Part shown: piece after piece, positions 16,029 to 25,428 of the stretch
How positions within the stretch are numbered: position 1 is the first letter of the stretch
Layout: each line of letters begins with the position of its first letter
Source of the DNA: Pseudoclavibacter endophyticus
GTDB lineage: Bacteria > Actinomycetota > Actinomycetes > Actinomycetales > Microbacteriaceae
Assembly (NCBI RefSeq): GCF_008831085.1
Contig: NZ_WBJY01000001.1
Location: 682,001 to 746,000 of the forward strand
Reading direction: 5' to 3'
DNA length: 64,000 nucleotides
Notes under the pieces: model-generated
Seen by the model: the letters and a program-made list of their open reading frames with translations, nothing else
The model's database searches: none
What the model was told of the DNA's origin: nothing
Made by a program: the position numbers and the translations under genes

Positions 16029-17381
16029 ATGACCGACACCACCACGACGCTCACCCGCACCCTGCGGCTGCCGTCGCTCGTCATCTTCGGGCTCGCGTAC
16101 CTCACGCCCCTCATCGTGCTCGGCATCTTCGGCGTGATCGCGTCGCAGACCGGCGGCGCGAGCGCGAGCGCCTATCTGCTGGCGCTCGCAGCGATGCTGT
16201 TCACCGCGAACAGCTACGGGCGAATGGCCGCCGCCTACCCGGTCGCCGGCTCGGCCTACACGTACGTGCGTCGGACGATCGACGGCCGCGTCGGGTTCCT
16301 GGTGGGGTGGGCGACGCTGCTCGACTACCTGTTCCTGCCCATGGTGATCTGGCTCATCGGCGGGTCGTATCTGCAGGCGCAGTTCCCCGGCGTGCCCATG
16401 GCCGTGTGGATCCTCGCCTTCATCGTGCTCACGACCGTGCTCAACCTCGTCGGCATCAAGGTCGCCGACCGCGTGAACCTCGTGCTCATGTCGTTCCAGA
16501 TCCTCGTGATCGTCTTCTTCGTCGTGCTCGCACTCGCCGATGTCGCGGGAGCGGACGGCGCCGGCGCACTCGTGAGCGCGACCCCGTTCACGGGGGTCGA
16601 CGTCGGGCTGCTGGGCATCGCGGGCGGTGCCGCCATCGCGGCCTACTCGTTCCTCGGATTCGACGCCGTCACGACGCTCACGGAGGAGACCATTGAGCCC
16701 CGCAAGACGGTGCCGAAGGCGATCATGCTCGTCGCGCTCATCGGCGGCGGCATCTTCGTGGTCGTGTCGTACGCGGTGCAGCTCGTGCACCCGGGCGGGG
16801 TGTTCGACAACGCGGATGCTGCGGCGTTCGAGATCGCGACCCGAATCGGTGGGGCGTTCTTCGGCGCCGTCTTCCTCGCCGCACTCGTCGTGGCGCAGTT
16901 CACCTCGGGGATCGCGGCGCAGGCCGCCGGCAGCCGCTTGCTCTACGCGATGGGGCGCGACGGCGTCCTGCCGCGCCGCGTCTTCGGCGCACTCAGCCCG
17001 CGCTTCCGCACGCCGATGCTCAGCATCCTGGTCATTGCGGCGGTCGGCCTCATCGCCATGTTCATGGACGTCGCGACGTCGACCTCGTTCATCAACTTCG
17101 GCGCCTTCATCGCCTTCATCATGGTGAACGTGTCGGTCATCGTCTACTGGGCGAAGCGCCGCCGCGACGGGGAGCGGCTGAACCCGCTGCTGTACCTCGT
17201 GTGCCCGACCGTCGGCGTGGCCGTCATCGCGTTCCTGCTGACGCAACTCGACATGCACGCCATCACGCTCGGCTCGATCTGGCTCGCGGTGGGCGTCGTG
17301 ATCCTCGCGATCGTCACGCGCGGGTTCCGCCGACAGCCGCCCGAACTCCCGGTCGAAGAGGCCGAGCGCGTCGAGGCGTAG
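16029..17381 (+). CDS. APC-superfamily amino acid/amine permease
   Basis: A 450-residue transporter with about 12 membrane helices. The opening (LPSLVIFGLAYLTPLIVLGIFGVIASQTGG) and the segment AYSFLGFDAVTTLTEETIEPRKTVPKAI are hallmarks of the amino acid-polyamine-organocation family. GGAG lies just before the ATG at 16029. It sits 28 bases after the nitrilase gene on the same strand and should share its promoter. It probably imports the amine, amide or amino-acid-like substrate (or exports the product) of the hydrolase. The substrate cannot be read from sequence. Confidence 0.88.
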   Translation: MTDTTTTLTRTLRLPSLVIFGLAYLTPLIVLGIFGVIASQTGGASASAYLLALAAMLFTANSYGRMAAAYPVAGSAYTYVRRTIDGRVGFLVGWATLLDYLFLPMVIWLIGGSYLQAQFPGVPMAVWILAFIVLTTVLNLVGIKVADRVNLVLMSFQILVIVFFVVLALADVAGADGAGALVSATPFTGVDVGLLGIAGGAAIAAYSFLGFDAVTTLTEETIEPRKTVPKAIMLVALIGGGIFVVVSYAVQLVHPGGVFDNADAAAFEIATRIGGAFFGAVFLAALVVAQFTSGIAAQAAGSRLLYAMGRDGVLPRRVFGALSPRFRTPMLSILVIAAVGLIAMFMDVATSTSFINFGAFIAFIMVNVSVIVYWAKRRRDGERLNPLLYLVCPTVGVAVIAFLLTQLDMHAITLGSIWLAVGVVILAIVTRGFRRQPPELPVEEAERVEA

Positions 17382-17389
17382 GCGAGGCG

Positions 17390-17410
17390 CCGCTGATCGT
17401 CGTTCAGCGG
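17390..17410. terminator. Possible weak terminator hairpin
   Basis: Perfect 7-bp stem CCGCTGA / TCAGCGG with a 7-base loop between two convergent genes; no T run follows. Confidence 0.35.
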
Positions 17411-17435
17411 TTGGGCGGCGACTCGAGGCAGCCGT

Positions 17436-18395
17436 TCACGAGTACGAGTTCCGTGTCGACGTCGTCGTGGACGAGCTACCGGGAACTGCCGTGAGCGCCA
17501 CCGATGCCCAGCACGCGAACGCGGCCGCATCGACCCCCAGCGCGATCCACTGCAGCGCGGGGGCGAGCTCCGCGAAGTCGGCCCGTGCCGACACGAGGCC
17601 TTCAGGAGTCGTGAATGATCCCCCCAGCGACGCCGTCCGCGACAACGAGAACAGCACCATGGCGAGGTGCGCCAGCAGGCCGCCGGTCACCAGGAGACTG
17701 ATGTTGCCGGTGCGGCGACGGCGCACCCGGGCCTCCGCAAGGTAGTCATGGCCCGGGGACGGCCGTGACATCGTGATGAGCGCCGTGAATGCCGTCGCGA
17801 GCACGAGCGCGATCACGGCGAGTGCGGGGAGCGAGGAGCGCCACCCATAGATCGGTGCGCCAATCGACATGTCGTCACCGACCGAGACGGTGAACTGGGT
17901 GAAACCCGTCTCGGGGTCGGATGCGGCTCCCGCGGCGATCGTGATCGCCACGACGATGACGAGCACGACGAGCGGCGCCGCGACCGCTCGCGTCGAGGCG
18001 TCTGCGAACACCCGGCGGAAGGGGGAGGGACCAGCGCTCCCGGACGCGGCTGCGCCGGGCGCCGAGCCGGACATCCCCGCGATGCTGCCGCCGCGCCGCA
18101 CCGGGAAAATGGCGAAGACGAGCGCGGCGAGGGTGAGCACGAGCGGAATCGTGAATCGGTCGTAGGGCTCCCAGAGCTGCACGACCGGCGCGACCGACAC
18201 CCCGAACAGCGGCATGACGTCGATGAGGCGCAGTGCCAGGGCCCCCAGGAGACACGTGAGGGCGGCGGCGACGCTGAATCCGGCCGCGGCATCCTCGAGC
18301 CAGATCGAGGTGCGCCTCCGCAGAAACCACACGGCGAACGCGATGGCCATGCCCACTACCGCGGGCCCGATCGTGATCCCCAGAATGAAGGTCAT
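17436..18395 (-). CDS. Polytopic membrane protein of unknown function
   Basis: A 319-residue protein with about seven to eight predicted membrane helices (for example GITIGPAVVGMAIAFAVWFL at the N-terminus and LALRLIDVMPLFGVSVAPVV). A hydrophilic region between helices three and four holds a Gly/Ser/Ala-rich linker (about 107-130). No transporter or enzyme motif is evident. The start at 18395 has GGGGAG upstream at 5 bases; an in-frame ATG five codons earlier is less well placed. Convergent with the APC permease and divergent from the alpha/beta hydrolase. Confidence 0.7.
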   Translation of the reverse strand: MTFILGITIGPAVVGMAIAFAVWFLRRRTSIWLEDAAAGFSVAAALTCLLGALALRLIDVMPLFGVSVAPVVQLWEPYDRFTIPLVLTLAALVFAIFPVRRGGSIAGMSGSAPGAAASGSAGPSPFRRVFADASTRAVAAPLVVLVIVVAITIAAGAASDPETGFTQFTVSVGDDMSIGAPIYGWRSSLPALAVIALVLATAFTALITMSRPSPGHDYLAEARVRRRRTGNISLLVTGGLLAHLAMVLFSLSRTASLGGSFTTPEGLVSARADFAELAPALQWIALGVDAAAFACWASVALTAVPGSSSTTTSTRNSYS

Positions 18396-18500
18396 CGCCG
18401 CTCCCCACATTCGTCACCGGATCACCGCACCGAGACTACGTGAGGGCGTTGAACGTGCCCGCTCGCCCGCGTTCATCATCGCCCGCCAGAATCGGGAGGC

Positions 18501-19415
18501 ATGAAGCGCCTGATTCCGGCTGGAGCAACCGAGCAGTACGTCACCCTCGATGAAGGAGAGATTCGGGTCTTGGTCGGCGGCACGGCGAGTGACCGCCCTC
18601 CGCTCGTGCTCGTGCACGGCGGCGGGGTCGACAACGCCGGTATCTCGTGGTTCTCCGCCTTCGAGGCGTTCGGTGGCGAGCGGCGCGTGGTCGGCGTCGA
18701 CCTACCCGGGTTCGGCGGCAGCCTCGGCGTCGAACCCGTGGGCGGTCCCGATCGCATGGCCGACGTCGTCGTGCGGGCCGCTCGGCAACTCGGGCTGCAG
18801 CGGGCCGTGGTCGCTGGTGTCTCGATGGGCGGCGACGTCGCGCTCAACGTTGCGCTCAGGCACCCCGACGTCGCCCAGGCGTTGGTCCTGGTGGCCCCCG
18901 GGGGACTGACCGGCAGGGCGGGCCCGCCGGGGCGGCAGTTTGTCTACGGGGCCGCCGCCGCGCTGCCCGACCCGCTGCTCGGCGCCTTGGCCCGGCTGAT
19001 GAACCGTTTCACGGGCCCCGCGATGCGCGCCATGATGCACGACCCCGACGCGTTTCCGCGGGAGGTCGCCGACGAGTTCCTTCGCGAGGCGCGGGCACCC
19101 GGTGCGGGCATGGGGTACGGCCGGTACAACCAGGCGACGCTCGGTCGCGTCGGTATGCGGAACAACCTGCTCCCCTTCGTGCACCGCATTTCGGCGCCCG
19201 CGCTGTTCTTCCACGGGGCGGAGGATCCGCTCGTCAGTCCGGACGGCTCGCGGCGAGCGGCCGAGCGGATGCCGAACGGTCGTCTCGTGCTCGTGCCCGA
19301 AACGGGCCACTGGGCGCAGCTCGAGTCACCCGAGCGATTCGAGACCGAGGTGCGCGCGTTTCTCGAGGAGGTCGATGCAGCGGCGGGTGCGGCCGCAGCG
19401 ATAGTCGACAACTGA
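18501..19415 (+). CDS. Alpha/beta hydrolase
   Basis: A 304-residue alpha/beta-hydrolase-fold enzyme. It shows the oxyanion loop LVHGGGVDNAGISW, the nucleophile elbow GVSMGGDVA (Ser), an acid candidate in FFHGAEDPLVSP (Asp) and the late His in ETGHWAQLESPE. The cap domain lies at about 145-220. The family covers esterases, C-C bond hydrolases (MhpC/BphD-like) and others, so the substrate is open. GGGAGG is directly before the ATG and a CAGAAT lies 8 bases upstream, so it may be expressed from a short or no leader. Confidence 0.88.
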   Translation: MKRLIPAGATEQYVTLDEGEIRVLVGGTASDRPPLVLVHGGGVDNAGISWFSAFEAFGGERRVVGVDLPGFGGSLGVEPVGGPDRMADVVVRAARQLGLQRAVVAGVSMGGDVALNVALRHPDVAQALVLVAPGGLTGRAGPPGRQFVYGAAAALPDPLLGALARLMNRFTGPAMRAMMHDPDAFPREVADEFLREARAPGAGMGYGRYNQATLGRVGMRNNLLPFVHRISAPALFFHGAEDPLVSPDGSRRAAERMPNGRLVLVPETGHWAQLESPERFETEVRAFLEEVDAAAGAAAAIVDN

Positions 19416-19434
19416 ATCGCCGCTGGCCCGCGGC

Positions 19435-20106
19435 TCAGCCGCGCCCCGGCACCACGATGCCCGCCTCGTAGGCGAGCACGACGGCGTGCACGCGGTCGCG
19501 CAGGCCGAGCTTCGTGAGGATGCGGCTCACGTGCGACTTCGTCGTCTGCTCAGCGATGAAGAGCTCGGTGGCGATCTCGCTGTTGGAGCGGCCGGCCGCC
19601 ATGCGCACGAACACCTCACGCTCGCGATCGGTGAGCTCGCCGAGCACCTTGGCGGCGGGGATGCGTGGCTCGGGGGCGCCCGCGAACGTCTCGACGAGGC
19701 GGGTGGTCACGCGGGGCGAGAGGATCGCGTCGCCCGCCGCTGCGGTGCGCACGGCCGCGATCAGCTCGTCGGGCGCCGCATCTTTCACGAGAAAGCCGCT
19801 CGCGCCGGCCCGCAGCGCCGCGAAGACGTAGTCGTCCACGTCGAAGGTCGTGAGCATGACGATGCGGGGCCGATGCTGCGACCGCTCGTCTGCCATGATC
19901 GCCGCGGTCGCCTCGATGCCGTTCAGGTTCGGCATCCGCACGTCCATGAGCACCACGTCGGGCGTGTGGCTGCGCACGCGAGCGAGCGCCTCGGCGCCGT
20001 CGGACGCCTGCGCCACGACCTCGATGTCGGGCTGCGCGCCGAGGATCGCGACGAGCCCCACGCGGAACATCTCCTGGTCGTCCGCCACCAGCACGCGAAC
20101 GCTCAT
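19435..20106 (-). CDS. Response regulator, NarL/LuxR family
   Basis: A 223-residue response regulator: acidic pair D9-D10 (VLVADDQEMF), phospho-acceptor Asp in VVLMDVRMPN, Thr in IVMLTTFD, Lys in FLVKDAAP, and a LuxR HTH (LTDREREVFVRMAAGRSNSEIATELFIAEQTTKSHVSRILTKL). All switch residues are intact. It overlaps the kinase gene by 4 bases (ATGA), so the kinase is the first gene and the pair is coupled. Targets are unknown; the divergent acyltransferase gene is a candidate. Confidence 0.92.
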   Translation of the reverse strand: MSVRVLVADDQEMFRVGLVAILGAQPDIEVVAQASDGAEALARVRSHTPDVVLMDVRMPNLNGIEATAAIMADERSQHRPRIVMLTTFDVDDYVFAALRAGASGFLVKDAAPDELIAAVRTAAAGDAILSPRVTTRLVETFAGAPEPRIPAAKVLGELTDREREVFVRMAAGRSNSEIATELFIAEQTTKSHVSRILTKLGLRDRVHAVVLAYEAGIVVPGRG

Positions 20107-21482
20107 GCGCGCGGCTCCGCGACGAACGGCGCCCGCGCGAGCACGGCGTAGCCGCCATCGGCCGTTGGGCCGTGCTCGAGGGTGCCGCCGACTGAGGTCA
20201 TGCGCTCAATCATGCCCCGGATGCCGTAGCCACCGCCCGCAATGATCGTCGCACCGGGCGCGGGCGCGGGGCCGGGATCCGAACGGCCGGGCGGCGGATC
20301 ATTCCGCACGGAGAGCACGAGCGTGTCGCCGACCGCCTCGAGCCGCACTTGCGCGCCCGCCCCGCCCGCGTGGCGGGCGACGTTGCTCAGCGACTCCTGT
20401 GTGACGCGAAACAGCGCCAGTTGCACCGCGGCAGGCGGCTGCGGCAGGGAGTCCGGGACCGACACGTTCACGTGGACGCCCGCGGCGCGAGTCGCCTCGA
20501 ACAGGGCTGGGAGGTCGCCGAGGCCCGGCTGCGGCGCGTCGAGCTGCTCGCCCTCGTCGCGCAGCACGCTCAGCAACCCGCGCATCTCGCGCAGCGCGGC
20601 CCTTGCCTGCTCGGCGATGCCATCGAGCTCGACGACCACGTCGTCGGGGATGCCCTCGTAGCGGTAGCGGGCCGAGGTCGCGCGCATGTGCACGATGGAC
20701 ATGCTGTGCGCGACCACGTCGTGCATCTCGCGGGCGATACGGGCGCGCTCGAGCGCCCCGCGGCGCCGCTCGTCGGCGAGCTCGGTCTCGTACCGAGCCG
20801 TCCGCACGTCCTTTCGCGCCGTGACGAGCTGTGCCACCACGGTGGCGAGCACGTTGACGACCGTGACGAGGCCGGCCGCGACCGCGAGCATGGGGAGTGA
20901 GGATCCGGGGGCCATCCCGGCGAAGGCGAGCGCGATCGCGAAGGCCGAGAGCGGCAGCAGGACGCCGAGCGACGCCCACATCGCGAGCACCGGGCGACGG
21001 CGGGCGGCGAGGCCGACCAGCAGGAGCATGAAGGCGATTAGGCTCACGACGCTCAATGGCCAGGGGAGGCCCGCTGCGGCCCCCGCCCAGGTGAACGCGG
21101 GCACGGTGACGAGGGCCATGCCGAGGGTCGACCCGACGTGCAGGGCCGTCGCGAGACGCGGCATCACGAACAGCAGCACGAGCGTCGCTCCCTGCAGGAT
21201 CGACAGGATCGTCGCGATCGCGATCGCCGGCCCGGTGATCTCGTAGACGACGAGGTGCACCGGTACGCCGACGCAGATGATCACGACCGCGGCGATCGAC
21301 GCCGCGACCCACACGATCCAGTGCGGCCGGTCGGCCTCGCGCTCGATGACGGCATCGATCAGGCGTCCGAAGCGACCGGGCCGGTCCGCGCCGTCGGCGT
21401 CGGTCCGGGGTGCGCGCCGCCGGCCTCGTTCCGGCCCGGCGCCCGGTAGCTGCGCTGGCCGGTCGGCATTCGTGGGGGTCAC
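20103..21482 (-). CDS. Sensor histidine kinase, NarL-partner (HisKA_3) type
   Basis: A 459-residue membrane sensor kinase. After a hydrophilic N-terminus come about six predicted membrane helices with very short loops (intramembrane-sensing layout), a coiled linker (VRTARYETELADERRRGALERARIAREMHDVVAHSMS; the His after REM is the phosphorylation site) and an ATP lobe with N-box (QESLSNVARHA) and G-box (GGGYGIRGMIERM). The GTG at 21482 is chosen because AGAAGGGA lies upstream; the open frame continues about 176 codons more, but that part is Arg/Pro-rich nonsense. A TACGCT -10 lies about 30 bases before the start (21515-21510). Confidence 0.88.
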   Translation of the reverse strand: MTPTNADRPAQLPGAGPERGRRRAPRTDADGADRPGRFGRLIDAVIEREADRPHWIVWVAASIAAVVIICVGVPVHLVVYEITGPAIAIATILSILQGATLVLLFVMPRLATALHVGSTLGMALVTVPAFTWAGAAAGLPWPLSVVSLIAFMLLLVGLAARRRPVLAMWASLGVLLPLSAFAIALAFAGMAPGSSLPMLAVAAGLVTVVNVLATVVAQLVTARKDVRTARYETELADERRRGALERARIAREMHDVVAHSMSIVHMRATSARYRYEGIPDDVVVELDGIAEQARAALREMRGLLSVLRDEGEQLDAPQPGLGDLPALFEATRAAGVHVNVSVPDSLPQPPAAVQLALFRVTQESLSNVARHAGGAGAQVRLEAVGDTLVLSVRNDPPPGRSDPGPAPAPGATIIAGGGYGIRGMIERMTSVGGTLEHGPTADGGYAVLARAPFVAEPRA

Positions 21483-21727
21483 GCGGGGGTCCCTTCTCGT
21501 CGTGTCGCCAGCGTAGGTGTCACGGGGCTGACGGGCATCGCGCTCCGGTTCCGGCGCGGCCAGTACGGGCGTAGGGGGTCGGGGGCCGTACCGGGGTCGG
21601 GCGGGCGCGGCTCCCGCGCGTGATGCGGGCGAGCGGCCGCCGCCGCGACGCTTGCGACATCGGCCGGCACCGTGCCCCAGGAGGCGCACCAGGCCGGCAC
21701 GACCCAGTGACCCGAACGGAGCGGCAC

Positions 21728-23173
21728 ATGACCCTCGTCTCTCGCGAGCCCCACGCAGCGCAGGCCCTACGAGCCGAACGCTCCGGCAGCGCGGCCACAG
21801 CGTCCACGCCATCGCGGCGCGACTCGACCATCGACGTCGCCCGCGCCTGGTGTCTCGTCGTGGTCGTCGCGCTGCACGCGATGATGGTCGGCGTGAGCGT
21901 CGTCGGCGGCGCGCCCCTGCTCGAGAACGCCATGGAAGGCTGGGGCGGTTTTGCCGCGGCCACGTGGTTCGTGCAGGTGATGCCGCTGTTCTTCGTGCTC
22001 GGCGGCGCATCGGCGATGCTGCACTGGCGCAAGCTGCGGCGCGGGCAGGATGCTCCGGGGCGCGATGGTGGCGGCGTCGACGCGGGAGCGGCGACGCGGT
22101 ACGTGGCCACGCGCGTGCCGCGGCTCGTCGTGCCCGCGCTCGTCGCGGGTATCGCGGTCGTTGCGGCCCTGACGGCGCTGCTGCTCCTGGGCGTGCCGGG
22201 CGATCTCGTCGCCGAGGCCGGGTTCCGCATGAGCCAGCCCCTGTGGTTCCTCGGCGTCTACGTGCTGTGCAGCGCGGCGGTGCCGTTCCTCGCGACCGCC
22301 CACCGTCGGGCGCCGGGATGGACGCTCGGAGCGCTCATCGGCGCGGCCGTCGGCGTCGACGCGCTTCGTCACCTCACCGGCGTCGAGGCGATCGGCTTCG
22401 CGAACCTGCTCTTCGTGTGGCTGGCGGTGCAGCAGCTCGGCTTCTTCGTCGCCGACGGCACCTCGGCGCGGCTGCCTCGGCGGTGGCTCGTTCCCCTCGC
22501 GGCGGCGGCGTTCGCGGGGCTCGCGCTGCTGTGCGGGGTCGGCGTCGCGCCGTTCGACCTGCTCGAGGCGCTGAACCCTCCGTCGGCCGTGCTCATCATG
22601 CTCGGCGTCGGTCAGCTGCTCCTGTTCGAGGCGGCGCGTCCGTGGCTCCAGGCCGTGCACGCCCGGGGCGGCGTCGCGGCGGTCGTGGGCTGGATCAACG
22701 CGCGCGCCATGACCATCTACTCATGGCACATGCTCGTGCTCATCGGGCTCGCGGGCGGCCTACTCGTGACCGGGTGGCCGCTGCCGGCGCCGCTCAGCAC
22801 CGACTGGTGGGCCACGCGGCCGCTGTGGCTGGTCGCCGTGGTCGCAGTCGTCACGGTCGTCGTCGCGCTTGCGGGCAGGTTCGAGGCCAAGGGGCGGCGG
22901 CCGCCGTCGAACGGCGCGTCGGCCGCCTCGGCAGTCGCCTCGATGCGGCGGGTCTGGTTCGGTGGTGCCGTCGCCGCTGCCGGCACCCTCGCGGTGCTGG
23001 TGGGCTCGGGCTCGCTGCTGGCGTGGGCGATCGGGGCCACGGCCTGGATCGTCGCGCTGCTGCTGGTTGGTGCTCGGCCGCGCATGAGCATTCACACTGC
23101 GTATCGCCCCGGTGGGCCGCATCGGGCGCCTGCTGCGCGATCGTCACTCGGAACGGCCGGGCTGGCGCGATAA
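21728..23173 (+). CDS. Membrane acyltransferase (acyltransferase 3 family)
   Basis: A 481-residue protein with about ten to eleven membrane helices. The N-terminal part (STIDVARAWCLVVVVALHAMM; DxxRAW...H) and the following helices (WFVQVMPLFFVLGGASAM) match the acyltransferase-3 family, in which the N-terminal Arg/His pair handles the acyl group. Such enzymes acylate sugars, lipids or antibiotics on the membrane. AACGGAGCG upstream provides the ribosome site; 36 more codons upstream are open but lack one. Divergent from the second two-component system, which may control it. Confidence 0.82.
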   Translation: MTLVSREPHAAQALRAERSGSAATASTPSRRDSTIDVARAWCLVVVVALHAMMVGVSVVGGAPLLENAMEGWGGFAAATWFVQVMPLFFVLGGASAMLHWRKLRRGQDAPGRDGGGVDAGAATRYVATRVPRLVVPALVAGIAVVAALTALLLLGVPGDLVAEAGFRMSQPLWFLGVYVLCSAAVPFLATAHRRAPGWTLGALIGAAVGVDALRHLTGVEAIGFANLLFVWLAVQQLGFFVADGTSARLPRRWLVPLAAAAFAGLALLCGVGVAPFDLLEALNPPSAVLIMLGVGQLLLFEAARPWLQAVHARGGVAAVVGWINARAMTIYSWHMLVLIGLAGGLLVTGWPLPAPLSTDWWATRPLWLVAVVAVVTVVVALAGRFEAKGRRPPSNGASAASAVASMRRVWFGGAVAAAGTLAVLVGSGSLLAWAIGATAWIVALLLVGARPRMSIHTAYRPGGPHRAPAARSSLGTAGLAR

Positions 23174-23243
23174 CCCGCGTCCGGGCCGCACGATCGCGCA
23201 CACCGCCCCCCGAACCTCCCGATTTCGTCGGCGGGGTCGTGCA

Positions 23244-23249
23244 TAAAGT
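23244..23249 (+). promoter_or_regulatory. -10 element, leaderless osmoprotectant importer operon
   Basis: TAAAGT six bases before GTG 23256, no ribosome site between: likely leaderless. Confidence 0.5.
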
Positions 23250-23255
23250 GGTCGC

Positions 23256-24065
23256 GTGATCGAGTTCGAGCGCGTTTCCAAGAACTTCGGCGGCGTGCTC
23301 GCCGTCGACGACTTCTCCGCAGTGATCCCGTCGCACCGCGCGGTCGTGCTCGTCGGATCGTCGGGCTGCGGCAAGACCACGCTGCTGCGCATGGTCAACC
23401 GCATGACCTCGCCGACGAGCGGTCGCGTGCTCATCGACGGCGACGACGTGCAGCGCATGGATGCCGTGAAGCTGCGGCGCTCGATCGGATACGTCCTGCA
23501 GCACGGCGGCCTGATGCCGCACCGCACGGTCGTCGACAACGTGGCCACCGTGCCGATCCTCAACGGCCGGCCGAAGCGCGCGGCCCGGGCCGCCGCGCTC
23601 GAGCTGCTCGAACGGGTCGGCCTCGACGCGTCATTCGGCAATCGCTATCCGGTGCAGCTGTCCGGTGGCCAGCAGCAGCGCGTCGGCGTCGCGCGAGCGC
23701 TCGCCGCTGACCCGAACATTCTGCTCATGGACGAGCCGTTCGGAGCGGTCGACCCCATCGTTCGGCTCGAGCTCCAGCACGAGCTGCTGCGGCTGCAGGG
23801 CGAGCTTGGCAAGACCATCGTCTTCGTCACGCACGACGTCGACGAGGCGTTTCGGATCGGCGACGAGGTCATCGTGCTGCGCGAGGGCGCGCGCATCGCC
23901 CAGCGCGGGGTGCCGGCCGAACTGCTCGCGCACCCAGCCGACGAATTCACACGCGACTTCATCGGGGCAGGCCGCGCCGACCGCAGGCTCTCGCTCCGCG
24001 AGATCGACGGGCGCACCATCGCGGTCGACGGCGCCGGCGCGCCCGTCGGGGTCGTTGAGCCATGA
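23256..24065 (+). CDS. Osmoprotectant ABC importer, ATP-binding protein
   Basis: A 269-residue ATPase of the glycine betaine/carnitine/choline (OpuC/ProV-like) type. Walker A is GSSGCGKTT, with the Q-loop (VLQHGGLMPHRTV), signature LSGGQQQRVGVARALA, Walker B LLMDEPFGAVDPI and switch His (VTHDVDEAF). It has no C-terminal CBS pair, which some OpuA/OpuC ATPases carry for ionic-strength sensing. The stop overlaps the first permease start (ATGA at 24062-24065). First gene of a four-gene operon; each junction overlaps. Confidence 0.92.
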   Translation: MIEFERVSKNFGGVLAVDDFSAVIPSHRAVVLVGSSGCGKTTLLRMVNRMTSPTSGRVLIDGDDVQRMDAVKLRRSIGYVLQHGGLMPHRTVVDNVATVPILNGRPKRAARAAALELLERVGLDASFGNRYPVQLSGGQQQRVGVARALAADPNILLMDEPFGAVDPIVRLELQHELLRLQGELGKTIVFVTHDVDEAFRIGDEVIVLREGARIAQRGVPAELLAHPADEFTRDFIGAGRADRRLSLREIDGRTIAVDGAGAPVGVVEP

Positions 24066-24697
24066 CCTGGTTCACGCTCAACTGGCCGTGGGTGGTCGAG
24101 CTCGCGGGTGCACACCTGTTCATCACGGCCGCGGCCGTGCTGCTCAGCGTCGTCATCGCCGTGCCGATCGGGCGGCTCGCCTACCGCCTGCCCAAGGTCG
24201 GCGGCCCGATCCTGAGCGCCGCGACCCTGCTGTTCGCGATTCCGGCGCTGCCGCTGCTCATCCTCGTGCCCGTCGTCTTCGGCACGCCGCTGCGGTCGAA
24301 CGCGACGCTGATCATCGCCCTGACCGCTTACGGGGTCGCGCTGCTCGTCCGCACGGCGGCCGACGCCTTCGGCGCCGTCGACGCCCGCGTCCGCGACGCC
24401 GCCCTCGCCACCGGCGAGTCGCCCCGCACGGTCTTCTGGCGGGTCGACCTGCCGCTCGCGGTCCCCGTGCTGCTCTCCGGCATCCGGGTCATGATGGTCT
24501 CGACGATCGGGCTCGTCACGATCGGCGCGCTGATCGGCGTCCCCGGCCTCGGGTCGATGCTCACCGACGGGTTCCAGCGGGGCATCGCGGGCGAGGTCGT
24601 GACGGGCGTCGTGTCGGTGGTCGTGCTTGCCCTCGTCCTCGACGGCCTGTTGCTGCTCGCCGGCCGGCTGATGACGCCCTGGGCGGTGGCGCGATGA
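24062..24697 (+). CDS. Osmoprotectant ABC importer, permease 1
   Basis: A 211-residue inner-membrane permease with five to six helices and the binding-protein-dependent transport signature around ARVRDAALATGESPRTVFWRVDLPLAVPVL (EAA-like loop contacting the ATPase). The segment GVPGLGSMLTDGFQRG is typical of OpuCB/OpuCD permeases. It pairs with the second permease as a heterodimer. It overlaps both neighbours by ATGA. Confidence 0.9.
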   Translation: MTWFTLNWPWVVELAGAHLFITAAAVLLSVVIAVPIGRLAYRLPKVGGPILSAATLLFAIPALPLLILVPVVFGTPLRSNATLIIALTAYGVALLVRTAADAFGAVDARVRDAALATGESPRTVFWRVDLPLAVPVLLSGIRVMMVSTIGLVTIGALIGVPGLGSMLTDGFQRGIAGEVVTGVVSVVVLALVLDGLLLLAGRLMTPWAVAR

Positions 24698-25428
24698 GCA
24701 TCCTCCTCGACGCCCTCGCCTGGCTGGTGGACCCCGCAAACTGGAGCGGGGCATCGGGTATTCCCGCCCGCGTCGGCGAACACCTGCTGATCGTGCTCGC
24801 CACGATCGCGCTCGCGGGAGCCGTCGCGTGGCCCCTCGGCGCGTTCGTGGGTCACGCGCGCCGTGGCGCCGCGGCGGTCGCGGCCGTCACCGGCGCGGCC
24901 CGCGCGATCCCAACGCTCGGCCTGCTGACGCTGTTCGGGCTGTGGCTCGGCATCGGCCTCGGGGCGCCCCTGATCGCGCTCGTCGTGCTCGCGATCCCGT
25001 CGCTGCTGGCGGGCACGTACGCCGGGATGCACGCGATCGCTCCCGACATTCCCGCAGCGGCCAGCGCCATCGGCATGACGCCGCTGCAGGTTGTCGCACG
25101 CGTCGAGCTGCCCCTCGCCCTTCCCGTCATCATCGGCGGCCTGCGGGCCGCGACCCTGCAGGTGGTCGCCACGGCGACCCTCGCCGCGTACATCTCGGAC
25201 CTCGGTGTCGGCCGGTACATCTTCGCCGGCCTCAAACTCGCCGACTACGGCCGGATGCTCGGCGGTGCGATCGTTGTCATCGTGATCGCGCTCGCGCTCG
25301 AACTCATCCTCGCGCTCGCGCAGCGCCTCGCCGTCACGCGCGTCGCGAACCCGGCAGCGGCATTCCGTCGTCACGACCGGATCGGCGCCATCGCCGATCG
25401 TCCCGCCATCGAAAGGACCCTGACATGA
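24694..25428 (+). CDS. Osmoprotectant ABC importer, permease 2
   Basis: A 244-residue permease, second subunit of the importer. It has about six membrane helices, the segment GAARAIPTLGLLTLFGLWLGIG, the ATPase-contact loop AASAIGMTPLQVVARVELPLALPVI and the family tail ISDLGVGRYIFAGLKLADYGRMLGGA. The ATG at 24694 overlaps the previous stop and the gene ends in an ATGA with the binding-protein gene. Its C-terminus is a cytoplasmic charged tail. Confidence 0.9.
   Translation: MSILLDALAWLVDPANWSGASGIPARVGEHLLIVLATIALAGAVAWPLGAFVGHARRGAAAVAAVTGAARAIPTLGLLTLFGLWLGIGLGAPLIALVVLAIPSLLAGTYAGMHAIAPDIPAAASAIGMTPLQVVARVELPLALPVIIGGLRAATLQVVATATLAAYISDLGVGRYIFAGLKLADYGRMLGGAIVVIVIALALELILALAQRLAVTRVANPAAAFRRHDRIGAIADRPAIERTLT

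Noticed and set aside
21483..22010. 176-codon upstream extension of the second histidine kinase
   Set aside because: The extension is Arg/Pro-rich, lies opposite the acyltransferase gene and has no ribosome site, whereas GTG 21482 has AGAAGGGA at good spacing.
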